From Torymus aiolomorphi (lineage: Eukaryota > Arthropoda > Insecta > Hymenoptera > Torymidae): DNA of 64,000 bases. The stretch spans positions 91,832,628 through 91,896,627 of the forward strand of contig CM070875.1 of assembly GCA_036365515.1 (NCBI GenBank), written 5' to 3'. A program made the translations under genes and the position numbers. This document shows, piece after piece, positions 42,406 through 54,060 of this stretch. Within the stretch, counting starts at the first letter, position 1; each line of letters begins with the position of its first letter. A model generated the notes under the pieces. That model worked only from the letters and a program-made list of their open reading frames with translations. It made no database searches and was not told the DNA's origin.

Positions 42406-43040
42406 GTGGTGTTACAGCAAACCGGAGCTAATGGTCTGGCCGTTCTCTTTTTTTCGCGAATCTTCACGCATTACTGTTAGTTGAAGACTTTAATTATTTT
42501 TTGCAGTAAAAATCTTATTCAAACGATGCGCAAATGAGTGAGCCGTCGGCTCCTCGCACTAATTATGCGATCATGCAGCGCGCTTAAAATTGAGACGACG
42601 GCACGCCCGCCTATACCCGACTTGCAGCGCGCCAACTCTGCGGGCGCGCTGCAAGCCCAAAAGTGAGCGTGATGCAGCACCAAGGTGATGGTGGCGCCGG
42701 ACGCTCTTCGCAGAGGCTACGGTGTGCTCAATAATTTTTCCGTGTAGAGGTATTACTCCGATGAAGGATAGAGATACCGAATGAGTTTTCGATTGTTTAC
42801 GGCCCGAGTGCACTCTTTGGCCTTTAAAGCCTGTATAAGCGGTCACATAATCGGTCACGGACTGTATGCCAGAAAGGAAATTTACTACAAGCGGCTTGAG
42901 ACAGATTAATATGAGAGCGCAGAGCAAGCACTGGTTTGCTTAGGGTTGCCACACTTGCGGAATGTTATGCGGTAAATTTGAAAATCACTTAATACAGAAC
43001 ATTTTTCATAAAATACATTTTAATTGAATATGCAGGGGGT
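42406..43040. other. No gene seen
   Basis: Moderately GC-rich. The minus-strand ORF 42571-42927 has no recognisable domain. I checked for tRNA and snRNA signatures and saw none. Confidence 0.35.
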
Positions 43041-43655
43041 ATTTTAAAATTTTCGACCTGCTGAACTCGTTTTTAAGATCTATTTCAGTGTTTTAACAAC
43101 CGCGCATGCGCAATAGACGCACTTGCGCAAATCAGCCCCTTCTAAGAGTACCCAGAGGTTTTTTTGACCTTCTGAACACGTTTTTGAGGTCTATTTAAGT
43201 GTTTTGACAACTGCGCATGCGCAGTAGCCGTACTTGCGCAGATAAGCCTCTAAGGGGAACCTAAGGGTATCCAGGGGGTTTTTCGACTCGCTGAACTCGT
43301 TTTTGAGGTCTATTTAGTGGCTTGATAACTGCGCATGCGCAGTAGACCCACTGGCGCAAACAAGCCTCTAAAAGGGTATCCAGAGAGTTTTTCGACTCGC
43401 TGAAGTCGATTTTGAGGTCTGCATCAGTGTTTTGAAAACTGCGCATGCGCAGTTGACGTACTTGCGCAGATAAGCCGCTAAGGGGAATCTAAGGGTATCC
43501 AGGGGGTTTTTCGACTCGCTGAATTCGTTTTTGAGGACTATTTCAGTGTCTTGACAACTGCGCAATTGACGCACTTGCGCAAATCAGCTTCTATTGCGAA
43601 TATGGAGGTACCCAGCGGATTTTTCGACCTGCCGAAATCGTTTTTGAGCTTTCGC
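43041..43655. repeat. ~118-bp tandem repeat with TGCGCATGCGCA palindromes
   Basis: About 5 units (steps of about 110-120 bp), each with TTTTTCGAC(C/T)(T/C)GCTGAA, TCGTTTTTGAGGTCTATTT, the near-palindrome ACTGCGCATGCGCAGT and GACGCACTTGCGCA. The last unit lacks the palindrome. Confidence 0.88.
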
Positions 43656-45075
43656 CAGGAAGGTAATTGGCCAGGAGAATGGTTCGCCAGGAGGATCGTC
43701 TAATAGGAGGACCAGTCTAGAGAGTCACGTCTTGAGAGCTTGACTAAAGAAATAAACTCCCTTCTAAGTGGATGGTATTTAGAATATAGCCCGTAAACAA
43801 CTAATTATACATAAATATATGTATGATTATATTTGTATGATTACAATAGATGATAATATAATATATTCAATATAACTACATACATCTTACTTCGAAGAGC
43901 TAGAGTCTCATTCCCTAGTTTGAATACTTGGCTAAAGAAATAATCTCTCTCTGAGTACGCCCTCCTTGTTAACCGATCTTTCGGAGAACCGCCCTTCTGC
44001 AGTACCGTTCTACTGGCGAACCGTCTTCCTGTAGAACCGATCTTCTGGTGAACCGTCCTTCTAGTGAACCGTCCACCTGACGAACCATTTTCCTAGCAAA
44101 TCATTCTCTTGCCTGGTTTAGGACAGTTTTTCGATAACTTTTTCTCAAAAGACATTTGCTCGAATGGACATTTGCTCGAACGGACATTGGCTCAAAAATT
44201 TTTTCTCCAATCAACATGCTCGAATAGACATTTGCTCAAAAGATATATACTCGGAAGAAAATTTGCTATAGAGACATTTACTAAAATTGAAAGAAGATTT
44301 GCTCGAAGGAACATTTGCTAATATCCAAAACGTTAAATTTCTATTCAAATGTGTTAAAAGAGTCAAATTTATAAAATTCATACACTTCCACCCATAAATG
44401 GACATTATTTGTTTAGGCATTTATTTGAGTTTATGACTAAAGAAATAATGACCCTCCATGGGTGGAAATTATAGTCACCGGATTTCTGGGACGTCCCAGA
44501 AATAACGAGCCAGTTCTTTCGTGAAAATATTATTTGGAGCAACTGTTCTTTCGAGCAATGGTTTTTTCGAACAAATGTACTTTTAAACAAAATGTCCCTT
44601 CGAACAAACGTCATTTCGAGCAAATGTCCGTTCGAGCAAACGTCAGTTCAAACAAATGTATTCGAGCAAAAGAGTTTGAGCTAAAACTTTTAGAGCAACT
44701 ATCCGGATACCCTTCTCCTGGCGAACCGTTCTCGTGGTGAACCGTCTCCTGGCGAATCGTCCTCCTGATGAACCTTCCTCCAGGCGAACCGTCCTCCTGG
44801 TGAACAGTCCTCCTGGCGAACCGTCCTCCTGGCAAAACGTCCTTCTGCCGAATCGTCCTTTTGGCGAACCGTCCTCCTGGCGAACCGTCCTCCTGGTGAA
44901 CAGTCCTCCTGGTGAACAGTCCTCCTGGTGAACAGTCCACCTGGTGAACCGTCCTCCTGACAAAACGTCCTTCTGGTGAACCGTTCGCCTGGTGAACCGT
45001 TCGCCTGGTGAAAAGTAGTACTGGCGAAAAGTTTTCCTGGCGAAAGTACTTAGGTGAACAGTCCTTAGGTGAAAG
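43656..45075. repeat. 18-bp minisatellite blocks in opposing orientations (foldback-like)
   Basis: Five blocks. About 43656-43710: GCCAGGAGGA-type. 43975-44110 and 44700-45065: the complementary TCCTCCTGGCGAACCG type. 44145-44330: GGACATTTGCTCGAA. 44525-44690: its complement TTCGAGCAAATGTCC. The 18-bp period keeps both strands open, giving spurious repetitive ORFs (RRTVHQEDGSPGG-like). Alternating inverted blocks of short tandem repeats resemble Drosophila foldback elements. GACTAAAGAAATAA motifs separate the blocks. Confidence 0.8.
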
Positions 45076-45313
45076 AGCATTAGGTAAACAGTCCGGATAC
45101 CCTCCGACACAGCCGAAATGAGGCCCGCGCGCTAGCGCGCTTATGCTCCGCGCATATCAAATCCGTCTCGAGACGCGTATTATGCCCGTCATTCGTCGCG
45201 AAGCTGCTTACTACTTTTCGCAAGTCACGGCAGCTATCTTCGTGTTTGCCACCGTGCGAGACGCATCGCATGTACCTCTCTTAAGTTTTACCGCGTCCGT
45301 GCCGTCCTCTTTT

Positions 45314-45370
45314 TATATATAACGTGAGTGAAGTGGAGGCGCCGAGCCACGTGCATGCGAGTGAGAGAGT

Positions 45371-45409
<39 letters not shown>

Positions 45410-45573
45410 CGCGCCGCGTGAGCCACATGAACGAGACAGCAAGCGAGGAGCCGGCAGCCAGCCCGCCTGCCGATCCAATCCAGCGAGTGAGAGAGACAGA
45501 GAGCGCGCAACAAATATTTGTGCGAGCGACAAAGAGCGAGAGAAAGTCGAGTGCACCAGCTGCTCCTTCTAAA
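45314..45573 (+). promoter_or_regulatory. Candidate promoter and non-coding first exon
   Basis: TATATATAA at 45314-45322 is followed by a GC-richer stretch, a (GA)n run at 45371-45406 and a consensus splice donor (CTTCTAAAC/GTAAGT) at 45573/45574. This is what a 5' exon followed by an intron would look like. There is no transcript evidence. It could belong to the gene represented by the exon remnant at 46488. Confidence 0.3.
45371..45406. repeat. (GA)n microsatellite
   Basis: Uninterrupted GA run inside the candidate first exon. Confidence 0.9.
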
Positions 45574-45799
45574 CGTAAGTTTTCTGCTCTCATCTCTCGT
45601 GTTTATTGTAATGGCTTGCACGGAAATCGCTCCGTGCAAGTTTTCTGTGCCATGTACGTGCGGGTGTGTGTCAGCCCGCCGAACTTTAACACCGCGCGCG
45701 AGAACAGCAGCTTCGCTGTGCGTCGTAACGTTCGCGCGTTTAAACGATAACCGTCGCGCGCGGACTAAGTGTTTTAAAGTTTCGCTGAATAAAAATACG

Positions 45800-46090
45800 T
45801 TAAAATTTTGATACGTAATGAAAATTCATAAAATTTTGATACGTAATAAAAATTCATATCAACAATACGTATCAAAACGCTTGAATTTGTCACGTGACCA
45901 AATAAGTAAATTGTTACGTAATTTTAATATGTAATCCAAGTACGTAATTTTGAGATGTAGTACTTTACCAGTCTACGTTAACTACTACTTCGATTTCGCA
46001 AAGATCCGGTAAGAATAAAAATTAACTTACAATTTTGATACGTAATAAAAATACTTATCAACAGTATGTATCAAAGCATTCGAATTTGTC
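45800..46090. repeat. Short diverged repeats with TTTTGATACGTAAT
   Basis: TTTTGATACGTAAT(A/G)AAAAT recurs at about 45808, 45833 and 46034. TACGTATCAAAACGCTTGAATTTGTCAC near 45865 is echoed at about 46063, suggesting a ~200-bp diverged duplication. Confidence 0.6.
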
Positions 46091-46487
46091 ACATTATTTT
46101 GAACTGGGAATGCACGCGATCGTTACAAAGGCGGGAGACAGCAAGTCTGATATGGTATGGGGGGGGAGGCATGCAGACAGAACTGAATACTCCTGGAAAA
46201 ACTGCATGAGTCTACGGTTGAATCGGCTCTGGCACTTTAATACTGAAACCACATAAGTATACACGGCAATTCTACCCAGTCTTTTCTCTTAGTGCGGATA
46301 ATTGCTCTTAAATTCTTTATCTTTCAAAAATAAAATTCATTTTTATAGTATTTCTTTTGTCACAACGCTTGTGCATAGGTTTGTGAACAATGGTATGTTT
46401 GTTACGATTTTTGAGTAATAACTAACATATGCCTCATAGTTAATTGTAGTAAAACGAATGATAATAACTAATGTACAATTTTCCAGC

Positions 46488-46590
46488 CTGACACTCCAAA
46501 TCCAGTTGTAACACTGTATACAGCTGACTTAGCTGACCCCAAGAACATACGTACAAAGATAGTGAAACCACCACCTATTATTGAGCATGG
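46488..46590 (+). pseudogene. Isolated exon remnant, possibly dipeptidyl-peptidase-like
   Basis: A polypyrimidine acceptor (TTTTCCAG) ends at 46487 and a strong donor (GTGAGT) starts at 46591, enclosing 103 bp of non-repetitive, codon-like sequence. In the frame open to the donor it reads NPVVTLYTADLADP followed by KNIRTKIVKPPPIIEHG. A TGA lies at the very start of that frame. The first residues make better sense in a neighbouring frame, which points to a 1-bp deletion. The NPxVxLxxxDL pattern recalls the beta-propeller of insect dipeptidyl peptidase IV relatives, but I recognise it only weakly. No neighbouring exons were found. Confidence 0.4.
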
Positions 46591-46591
46591 G

Positions 46592-47839
46592 TGAGTTTTT
46601 TCATTTATTTTGTATAACATGATAATTACCAATTTCAAGATGCATTTCCTATGAGATTATATATAAATATACAGAATTTCTGAAATGTAGAATTTGACAC
46701 GAAGTAAAAATATTACACGATTAGTGGTATATAATATATCAGAGGTATAAATAATGTAACGGTTTAAAGTTAAGCCAGACTAATTCAAAGGAGTAACATC
46801 ACTAACATTCGAAACGTGTCGGCTTTGATAAGAAAAGCACACAAATATAAAAAGAAACACAATGGTTTTATTTACTGTTCCAGATAAGAATATAAATCAA
46901 TACATTTAGATCTATATAGCCCGCGATTTAGATATGAAACCAAATAACTCAAAGATTATTGTAAATATATGAAAATATGTAAAGAGGAACGATCAATGTT
47001 GTAAAAATGACAAGTTGTTTGAGAATGCCATAATATAATAAGGACATGTTGTGGGTGTTTGAAATAAATTGAGTGGCACACAATTTAATAGTATCAATTT
47101 ATAGTATATTATATAAAATTACAAACGATTCTTAATAATTACATTTCTTCATGTACAATGGTTAATAGAATTAAATGGAAATAGTAGTTAGAAGCGAGTA
47201 TGGTTTACAGAATGTTGTGTGTAAGCGAGACCAGTTTTACCATCTGTTGTGTGTACAAATCGGAAGATTAATAGAAGTCATTTACTCTACTGAATTGTGT
47301 AGAAATCCCCTTTTATAGGAAAGGGACCTATTGATAGTTTGAGTTTTTCCGATTACAATTGAAATGAGTGTGATCCGTTGGTGCAAGGTGAGTATTGCAC
47401 TTCACTCTCTCTCCTTGGTTCACGTACGTTAAAGATGATCACAGCAAAGTTGCAAGTAAATATTATTGATCTACTACAAATGAGATTCGCCGAGCAATAT
47501 TCGATGATCAAGTCCCGGTGCTAACACGTGGTTGTTAACATAACCTCGTGTGGCGTGAGTGTAATTACCTTGCAGAAGTAGCGATTGTATTAATCGGTGC
47601 TGCAAGCCGAATGCTGATGAGTGACCATTGGCGAGAATGCAGTTGAGTGAGTCTAAGCGTTTGAGATGAGCCTAAACAGTTGAGATGAATCAGTCAATTT
47701 ACGTCAGTGAAGCTGGTAAAATAAGCGGGAGAAGATGACTTTTTCCCTTTTTGCATATCATAGGCGCCCGAATCAAATTAGCATCCCTCCAATTTACGTT
47801 CGAGAGAGAGAGACCCAGACCCGCACACGCACGCGCGCG
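46592..47839. other. AT-rich, no gene seen
   Basis: Intron-like or intergenic AT-rich sequence ending in a short CA/CG-rich tract that was the insertion target of the errantivirus-type element. The ORF 47699-47980 antisense to the LTR is not supported. Confidence 0.45.
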
Positions 47840-48178
47840 AGTTATATGAGTCACCACATAGGTACTTAGACGCATCGGCCAGCTAGCCTCCTTATCGCTC
47901 CGAATGGAATCTGCATGGACAAAGAGAAGCCAGAAGACAATGAAGATGCAATATATACTTTTCATATATACTTTATACATATACTCTCTTTATACTCTCT
48001 TACTGCACTTCGCATCGACGATCGCCAGTCTCTGTCGGGCATTCAACCTGTAACGACGTTTTAATAAATCATTATTCTAATCAACACCCTTTGTTCGATC
48101 ACTTACTTACTTTGGCGAGTGTTACCTGTGTTGTGTGTTACCTTTCCTTGATGATCCACCGGGGCTTGCCACATAACT
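47840..48178 (+). repeat. 5' LTR of the errantivirus-type element
   Basis: 339 bp, matches 60741-61078. An AATAAA lies in TTTTAATAAATCATTATT near 48060. TGG of a primer site overlaps the LTR end (AACTGGCG); the tRNA was not identified. Confidence 0.93.
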
Positions 48179-48447
48179 GGCGTTGCGGAGACAGGACCGT
48201 GAAGCTGCAAAACTCAGATTCTCCCTCAACCTGGTGACGGAAATCTTCAGCGAGGAAGTAGTTGGCGTTTCAACGTCCATCATCACGGAACCTACTACGT
48301 CAAGATTGCAGTCCACCTGCAAGCAGAGATTCACCCGGAATCATTAAATACAAACTAGTAAGTCTTTGAAATTTCCTGTATCCTAATCAACCCTATCCTT
48401 TTAAGTGCAATTGATTTTACGTCAAGCGTAATCAAAGATAAAGCAAA

Positions 48448-49220
48448 ATGACAAATAACGGAGATAATCAACAAAATCTTACGTTAGAACAATTTAAATT
48501 ACGACTTACGGTATGGCGCGACGCAAACCCCATATATGAAGGAGGTACAAGACTCCTTTCGCACTTTATACAAACGTGCGACAAATTCGTCGAAAATGTG
48601 GCGACTGCAGATAATACAATAAACGAGGCATTATTCGCATTAATCAAATCAAAGATTCGCGGTAAAGCTCTAGATTTAATTGTCGCAAAACGCTTTTAGT
48701 TAATAGATTCAGTGACCCAAGATCGGAGGAATTACTATTTAACAAACTAAGTGTATGTTATCAATTGACAAATCAGTCTTACGAAAAATACGCGGACGAA
48801 ATCAAAAGCAGGCTAAATAAATTGAAGGAACACATACAGTTAAATAATCGAGACGCTAATGTTATAAGTATTAAAAATACATTCTATGAAAACGTAGCCA
48901 AAAGTACTTTTATAAATGGTATTAAAGAGCCTTACCATTCTTACTTGCTACATTTTGATTTAGACGACGTTGAGGCATGTATAATAAAATGCCGTAAATA
49001 CGACAACCATGAACAACAAAGTGCTTTCCTCAATTTCGCACGACAACATGATAAAAAACCTAAGCCCAATGTATTCGGTACAATCAATGATAAAAGTACA
49101 AACCAATTTGCGACTAATAGTAATCCAAAAATTATTCACCCTTCAAATAATTTACCAAGTACTTCAAGAAATGTAAATCCATTTTATTTGCAACCGACAC
49201 CCGCATTTGCACAAACGTAA
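48448..49220 (+). pseudogene. Errantivirus-type gag, frameshifted
   Basis: Two segments in different frames. 48448-48699: MTNNGDNQQNLTLEQFKLRL..., with a capsid-like helical region and the hydrophilic KSKIRGKALDLIV. 48765-49220: SYEKYADEIKSRLNKLKEHI, then YHSYLLHFDLDDVEACI, then an Asn/Pro/Ser-rich tail. This is the Gag pattern of insect Gypsy/errantivirus elements (no obvious CCHC knuckle). A frameshift around 48700 separates them and further breaks follow 49220. The 3' end of gag is displaced by the DNA transposon at 49495 and resumes near 56699 as an acidic stretch before pol. Role: particle shell. Confidence 0.8.
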
Positions 49221-50179
49221 CCTGGATTTATCTCCACAAATTATCGTAATAACAATTTGGTCAAAATAATAATAATCTGCCAAGACAACAAAATTACCAA
49301 CCAACACCAATGTCAGTCAGTACAAGAAATACTAACAAACAAAGCGTTAATCCAACAAATAGATCAAATAATTCACCAGCACAAAATAACTTTAAACCAA
49401 GAACGAACATCTTTAAGAGCACAGGACTAGCAAAGTTTATCGCTGAAGAGTTGCATCATTAACAAGAACAAGGAGAAGAGGAAGCAATCAATTACACAGG
49501 CACACAAAAAAAAAGTGGTCTGTTACTGAGACTTGACATACCCCCTCTTATGCACTTTGACGCGCTGAAACCGAACCCCAAGCCAGAATTGCGCCATCAC
49601 CCCTCAGTTTTTTTTAAATCGTGTAAAACCACCCCTAAATCGAAAAATCCGGGATATTCCGCTTTTAACGTTGGGAAAATTTTGATAAACTGCCTCAAAA
49701 TTGCTGCAGATCTAAAGCTATACACATTTTGAGGCGCTGAATCCGAATCGAAAGGCAGATTCGTGCCATTAACCCTCAGTTCTTTTTAAATCGTGGAAAA
49801 CCACCCCTAAATCGAAAAATCCAGAAATTCCGCTTTTAACGTTGAGCAAATTGGTATAAACTGCCTAAAAATGACTGCAGATCTGGAGCTATACACATTT
49901 TGAGGCGCTAAATCCGAATCCAAAGGCAGATTTGTGCCATCACCCCTCAGCTCTTTTTAAATCGTGGATAACCACCCCTAAATTGAAAAAGCCGGAATAT
50001 TCCGCTTTTAACATTGGGCAAATTGGTATAAACTGCCTAAAAATGACTGCAAATCTACTGCTATACATATTTTGAGGCACTGAATCCGAATTCGAAACGA
50101 GATTTACGACATTCCCTCTCTTTTTTTTCAATCACGGAAAACCACCCCTAACATAGAAAAATTCGAAAAATTCAGCTTT

Positions 50180-51925
50180 AGACCCCTTCTCAAATCCGGA
50201 ACCTTTGAACTTATAACCCTTAAACCCTAAACCTTGAAACCTTCAACGCTTAAACTGAACCCTTAAATCCTGAACCCATAAATCCTGAATCACTTAAACC
50301 TGAACCATTAAATCCTGAACTCCTTAACCCTGAATCCTTTAAGGGGGCTAGACACCTTTTTTCTCTGAAATAATAAGTCACATTTTAATACATAAATGTA
50401 ATCTAATTATTTCATACTTTTTACATATAAAAGTGTGTATATTTACCTTACCTTAAAACTTTCTCCGATGGGCCTTTTATATGGTCCAGAACCATAGTCA
50501 TCGATGAAACAAGTTTTTTCACTAACCGTAGGCTTTGAAATTTTCCTGTGATTGGATTGACTCCAGATTTGAACTAAATTACTCCTGAATAGTATAATTC
50601 TCATATGAGTGTAGGGATTTAGGATTAAATGTCGGAAAAAATTTTTACATCAGAAAAATTATGAAAAAATATAAAAAATTTAAAAAAAAACTCTTGAAAA
50701 ACAGCACAATTTTTTTTCGCATTAGATCAAAAATCCCTACACTCATATGAGAATTATACTGTTCAGGAGTAATTTAGTTCAAATCTGGAGTCAATCCATC
50801 CACAGGAGAATTTCAAAGCTTACAGTTAGTGAAAAAACTTGTTTCATCGATGACTATGGTTCTGGACCATATAAAAGGGCCATCGGAGAAAGTTTTAAGG
50901 TAAGGTGAACATACCCACTTTTATATGTAAAAAGTATGAAATTATTAGTTTACATTTATGTATTAAAATGTGACTTCTTATTTCAGAGAAAAAAGGTGTC
51001 TAGCCCCCTTAATTCCAATCCCTAAAATCCTTAAACATTAAACCCACAACCCTTTAACCCTCAATCGTTTAAACCCCTAACCGTTGAACCCTGAACTCTT
51101 GAACCCTTAAAATCTTAGATCCTGAACCCTTAAGCCCTCAACCCTTAAACTCTGAACCCATGAACGATGAACCACTAAACTCCGAACCCTTATATGGTCA
51201 ACAAGAAATGCGCTCAATCCTATCCGAATCCAAAGGCAGATTTATGCCATCACCCCTTAGTTCTTTTTAAATCGTCGAAAACCACCCCTTGATCGAAATA
51301 TCTGGAATATTCTGCTTTTAACATTAGGCAAATTAGTATAAACTGCCTAAAAATGACTGCAGATCTAATGCTATACATATTTTGAGGCACTGAATCCGAA
51401 TTCCAAACGAGATTTACGACATTCCCTCTCCTTTTTTTCAATCACGGAAAACCATTCCCAACATCGAAAAATTCGAAAAATTCAGCTTTCACCCTTTTAA
51501 CCTTTAAACCCTGAACCCTTAAACTTATAACTTTTAAACCCGAAACCTTAAAACCCTTAACGCTTTAACCTGGAACCTTTAAACCCATAACCCATAAATC
51601 CTGAACCCCTTAAACCTGAACTTATAAATCCTGAACCCTTTAACCCTGAATTCTTTAATCCCCAACCCTAAAATCCTTGAACATTGAACCCACAACCCTT
51701 TAACCCTTAACCGTTGAACCCTGAACTCTTAAACTCTTAAACCCTTAGAACCTGAACCCTTAAGCCCTCAACCCTTAAGCCCTTATACAATGAACCACTA
51801 AACTCTGAACCCTTAAAACATCAACCTTGAAACCTAATGGTTTGACTGTCCCTCAAAACCCTTAAGAAGTGAAAACTGAAACCCTCAGCTCTTAAACCCT
51901 CAACCATTAAACCTTGCGTTTTTAA
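50180..51925. repeat. AACCCTTAAACCCTGAA minisatellite, left arm
   Basis: Degenerate 7- and 14-bp repeats of ACCCTTAA/ACCCTGAA, interrupted by the MITE at 50343-51008 and by unit sequences shared with the TIR region (51220-51480). The inverted counterpart is at 55800-56165. It looks superficially telomere-like but is not the arthropod TTAGG repeat. Confidence 0.8.
50343..51008. mobile_element. 666-bp MITE with ~300-bp inverted arms in TTAA
   Basis: Ends GGGGGCTAGACACC / GGTGTCTAGCCCCC, flanked by TTAA at 50339-50342 and 51009-51012. The arms are almost perfect complements for about 300 bp (for example TCATCGATGAAACAAGTTTT against AAAACTTGTTTCATCGATGA), with an AT-rich loop near 50640-50700. 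The TTAA target fits piggyBac-type mobilisation; the G-rich end is unlike canonical piggyBac CCC ends. No coding capacity. Confidence 0.8.
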
Positions 51926-51934
51926 AAAACTAAT

Positions 51935-53917
51935 TCAATTCTCTCTTTTTCGCTTATAGCGGATTCTCTTATCCTCAAATGACCTGTGTAAAGGATTTCT
52001 GGATCTTTTTTTATCACTTTGATTAGTTTCTCTTTTCAACATCCAGCAGTAGTCAGCCATCATATTAACACCCCAAGTTCCTTGATATCTCCTCTCCATT
52101 TCTTTTAGGTCTTGGTGAAACCGCTCACCTTGCTCTTCGCTGTAGTCACCTAAGTTCTCAGGAAAATATTGCAAATGCGAGTGCAAAAAATGTAATTTCA
52201 CACTCATCAAACAACCTAAACGTTCGTAGTTATCGAATAAATCTGAAACAATTTGTTCATATTCCTGACTTTTCTGATTACCTAAAAAATTTTCAGCAAT
52301 ACTTTGAAAACTGAGCCATGCTAACTTGTCTGTTTCGTTCATTGTGTTGATGAAATTAGGATCTCGAAACAGTCTTCGAATTTGAGGGCCGTCAAAAATT
52401 CCTGCTTTTATTTTAGCGTTACTGAGACCTGGAAAATGATCTGACAAGTATTGGAAACATTCCCCTTCTTTATCTAATGCTTTAGTAAACTGCTTCATTA
52501 AACCAAGTTTAATGTGCAGTGGAGGAAGAAGGATTTTTAATGGATCGAGCAATGGTTCTTGAAGCACGTTGTAAGTACCTGGATTAAGCGCATTTCTTTT
52601 TGGCCATTCTCTCTTCCTGTAATGATTTATGCGATCTCTGCTGTCCCATAAACATAGAAAGCATGGAAACTTTGTGAAACCTAACTGTTGCCCTAATATG
52701 ATGGATATGATTTTCAAGTCTCCACAAACTTGCAACTTGTGTTCTTCACATTTTATTTTCTCTAGGACCTACTTCATATTTTCATAACTTTCTTTTAGTT
52801 TCGTGGAATGAGCTATTGGGATGCTTGCGTATTTATTTCCATTATGCAGCAAAACTGCCTCTAGACTTCGCTTTGAAGAGTCTATGAAGAGTCGCCATAC
52901 ACTGGACTTGTAAATATTAGGTTTTAATTCATTAATCAGACTCTTTACATCTGTGCAATAAACTACTGTTTTATCCTCATCTACAGTGAAATATTTTGTA
53001 AACTCTTGTTCCCGTTTTCTATAAACAGAAGTTTTAGTTCCAGGTTCTACTAATTCCCGCCTCTTAAATTCCGCTGCCATGAATTCTGCAACATCTTTAG
53101 AGACGCCAGTATTTCGAATAAAATCGTTTAAATCTTTTTGGTTAAATGGTTTATGATTCCATGGCTTAACAGAATGTGGAACATACTCGTCTTCACTTTC
53201 CTCCATTTCACTTTCACTAATTCCCATTGATTCGCTCTCACTGTCATCTTCATTTTTTCTTATGTTGTCTTCTTGAATATCTTTTTCCATAAAATCTTCT
53301 ACATTCATAAGTTCACCAGCATCACAAATAGTTATCTCTCTTTGAAATTCATTGGATGTATCAATATCTGATTCTATGATGGGTTTTATCATTGAAGAGA
53401 CATTAGCATATTTTATTTTGGATTTATTTTTTGAGTTGAAGCCACTTGTAATAATTTTGCAAAAATAGCAGTCATCGCATGACTGTGGTTTCTGCCATAT
53501 AGTTGGCGTGGTAAATTGTAACACTTTCTTTCCTTTGCTTTTCTTCCATCGATTCAACATCATTAGACAAGTACAGCACATCACTTGAGGAACCCACCAT
53601 GTATTTTCAACAGGTATCTGCATTTTGAAGCAGTCAAGAAAAATTTTTCTATTTAAATCCGTAATAGGTCTGCGGTACTTTGCTACCTCAAATTTACCAC
53701 TTATGTAGCAAAACCGATTCGGTTCTCCAAGGCAATCGTGGTTACTTGAGGGGTTTCTTGTGGCATTATACTCAACACTGGCCAAGTTATCCACCTGTGA
53801 AGAGCTGCGGTCGTATGATGACGACAACTGCGGGCCCGCTTGCTCACCCTGACCAGTCGCCGATACTGGGTTTCCGAAGCCCTGCATCGTAATAGATATA
53901 TTACTTATATCTGCCAT
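51935..53917 (-). pseudogene. CMC/Chapaev-like transposase, left-arm copy, one in-frame stop
   Basis: Minus strand; likely start MADISNISITMQGFGNP at 53917. The N-terminal region has Cys pairs (CCTC, CDDCYFC) likely binding zinc, then an acidic Ser/Glu stretch, then a conserved core: GVSKDVAEFMAAEFKRRELV, VYRKREQEFTKYF, NGNKYASIPIAHSTKLKESY, FPCFLCLWDSRDR, LLPPLHIKLGLMKQFTKALD, HFLHSHLQYFPENLGDYSEE, QGERFHQDLKEMERRYQG, MMADYCWMLKRE. This core is widespread in arthropod DNA transposons. A TAG at 52769-52771 is the only break; the right-arm copy has a Tyr codon there. The enzyme would cut and rejoin the element ends. Confidence 0.85.
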
Positions 53918-54060
53918 GACGGCGAAACGCCCTTTTCCAGGAACTTTGCCAGAATATACAAAAAATTTATACAAAAAACCGAAGTGAAAAAAAAAACCAG
54001 CAAAAAATTTATCCGTTGCCCACCGTCACCACGGGGAGGTGCCCTGGGTGCAGATATAAG
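53918..54060. other. Centre of the palindromic transposon (possible bidirectional promoter)
   Basis: Unpaired loop between the two inverted arms, lying between the divergent transposase starts. The only sequence available for driving both copies; no clear TATA was assigned. Confidence 0.35.

Noticed and set aside
42406..43040. tRNA or snRNA gene
   Set aside because: No A/B box pair or cloverleaf, and no U-snRNA signature visible.
44611..45110. Repetitive proteins on both strands
   Set aside because: Products of an 18-bp minisatellite whose period is a multiple of three; no start context or domain.
50180..51925. Interstitial telomere repeats (TTTAGGG-like)
   Set aside because: Degenerate AACCCTTAA/AACCCTGAA minisatellite present as mirror copies within transposon arms; arthropod telomeres are TTAGG and no regular 5- or 7-mer run exists.
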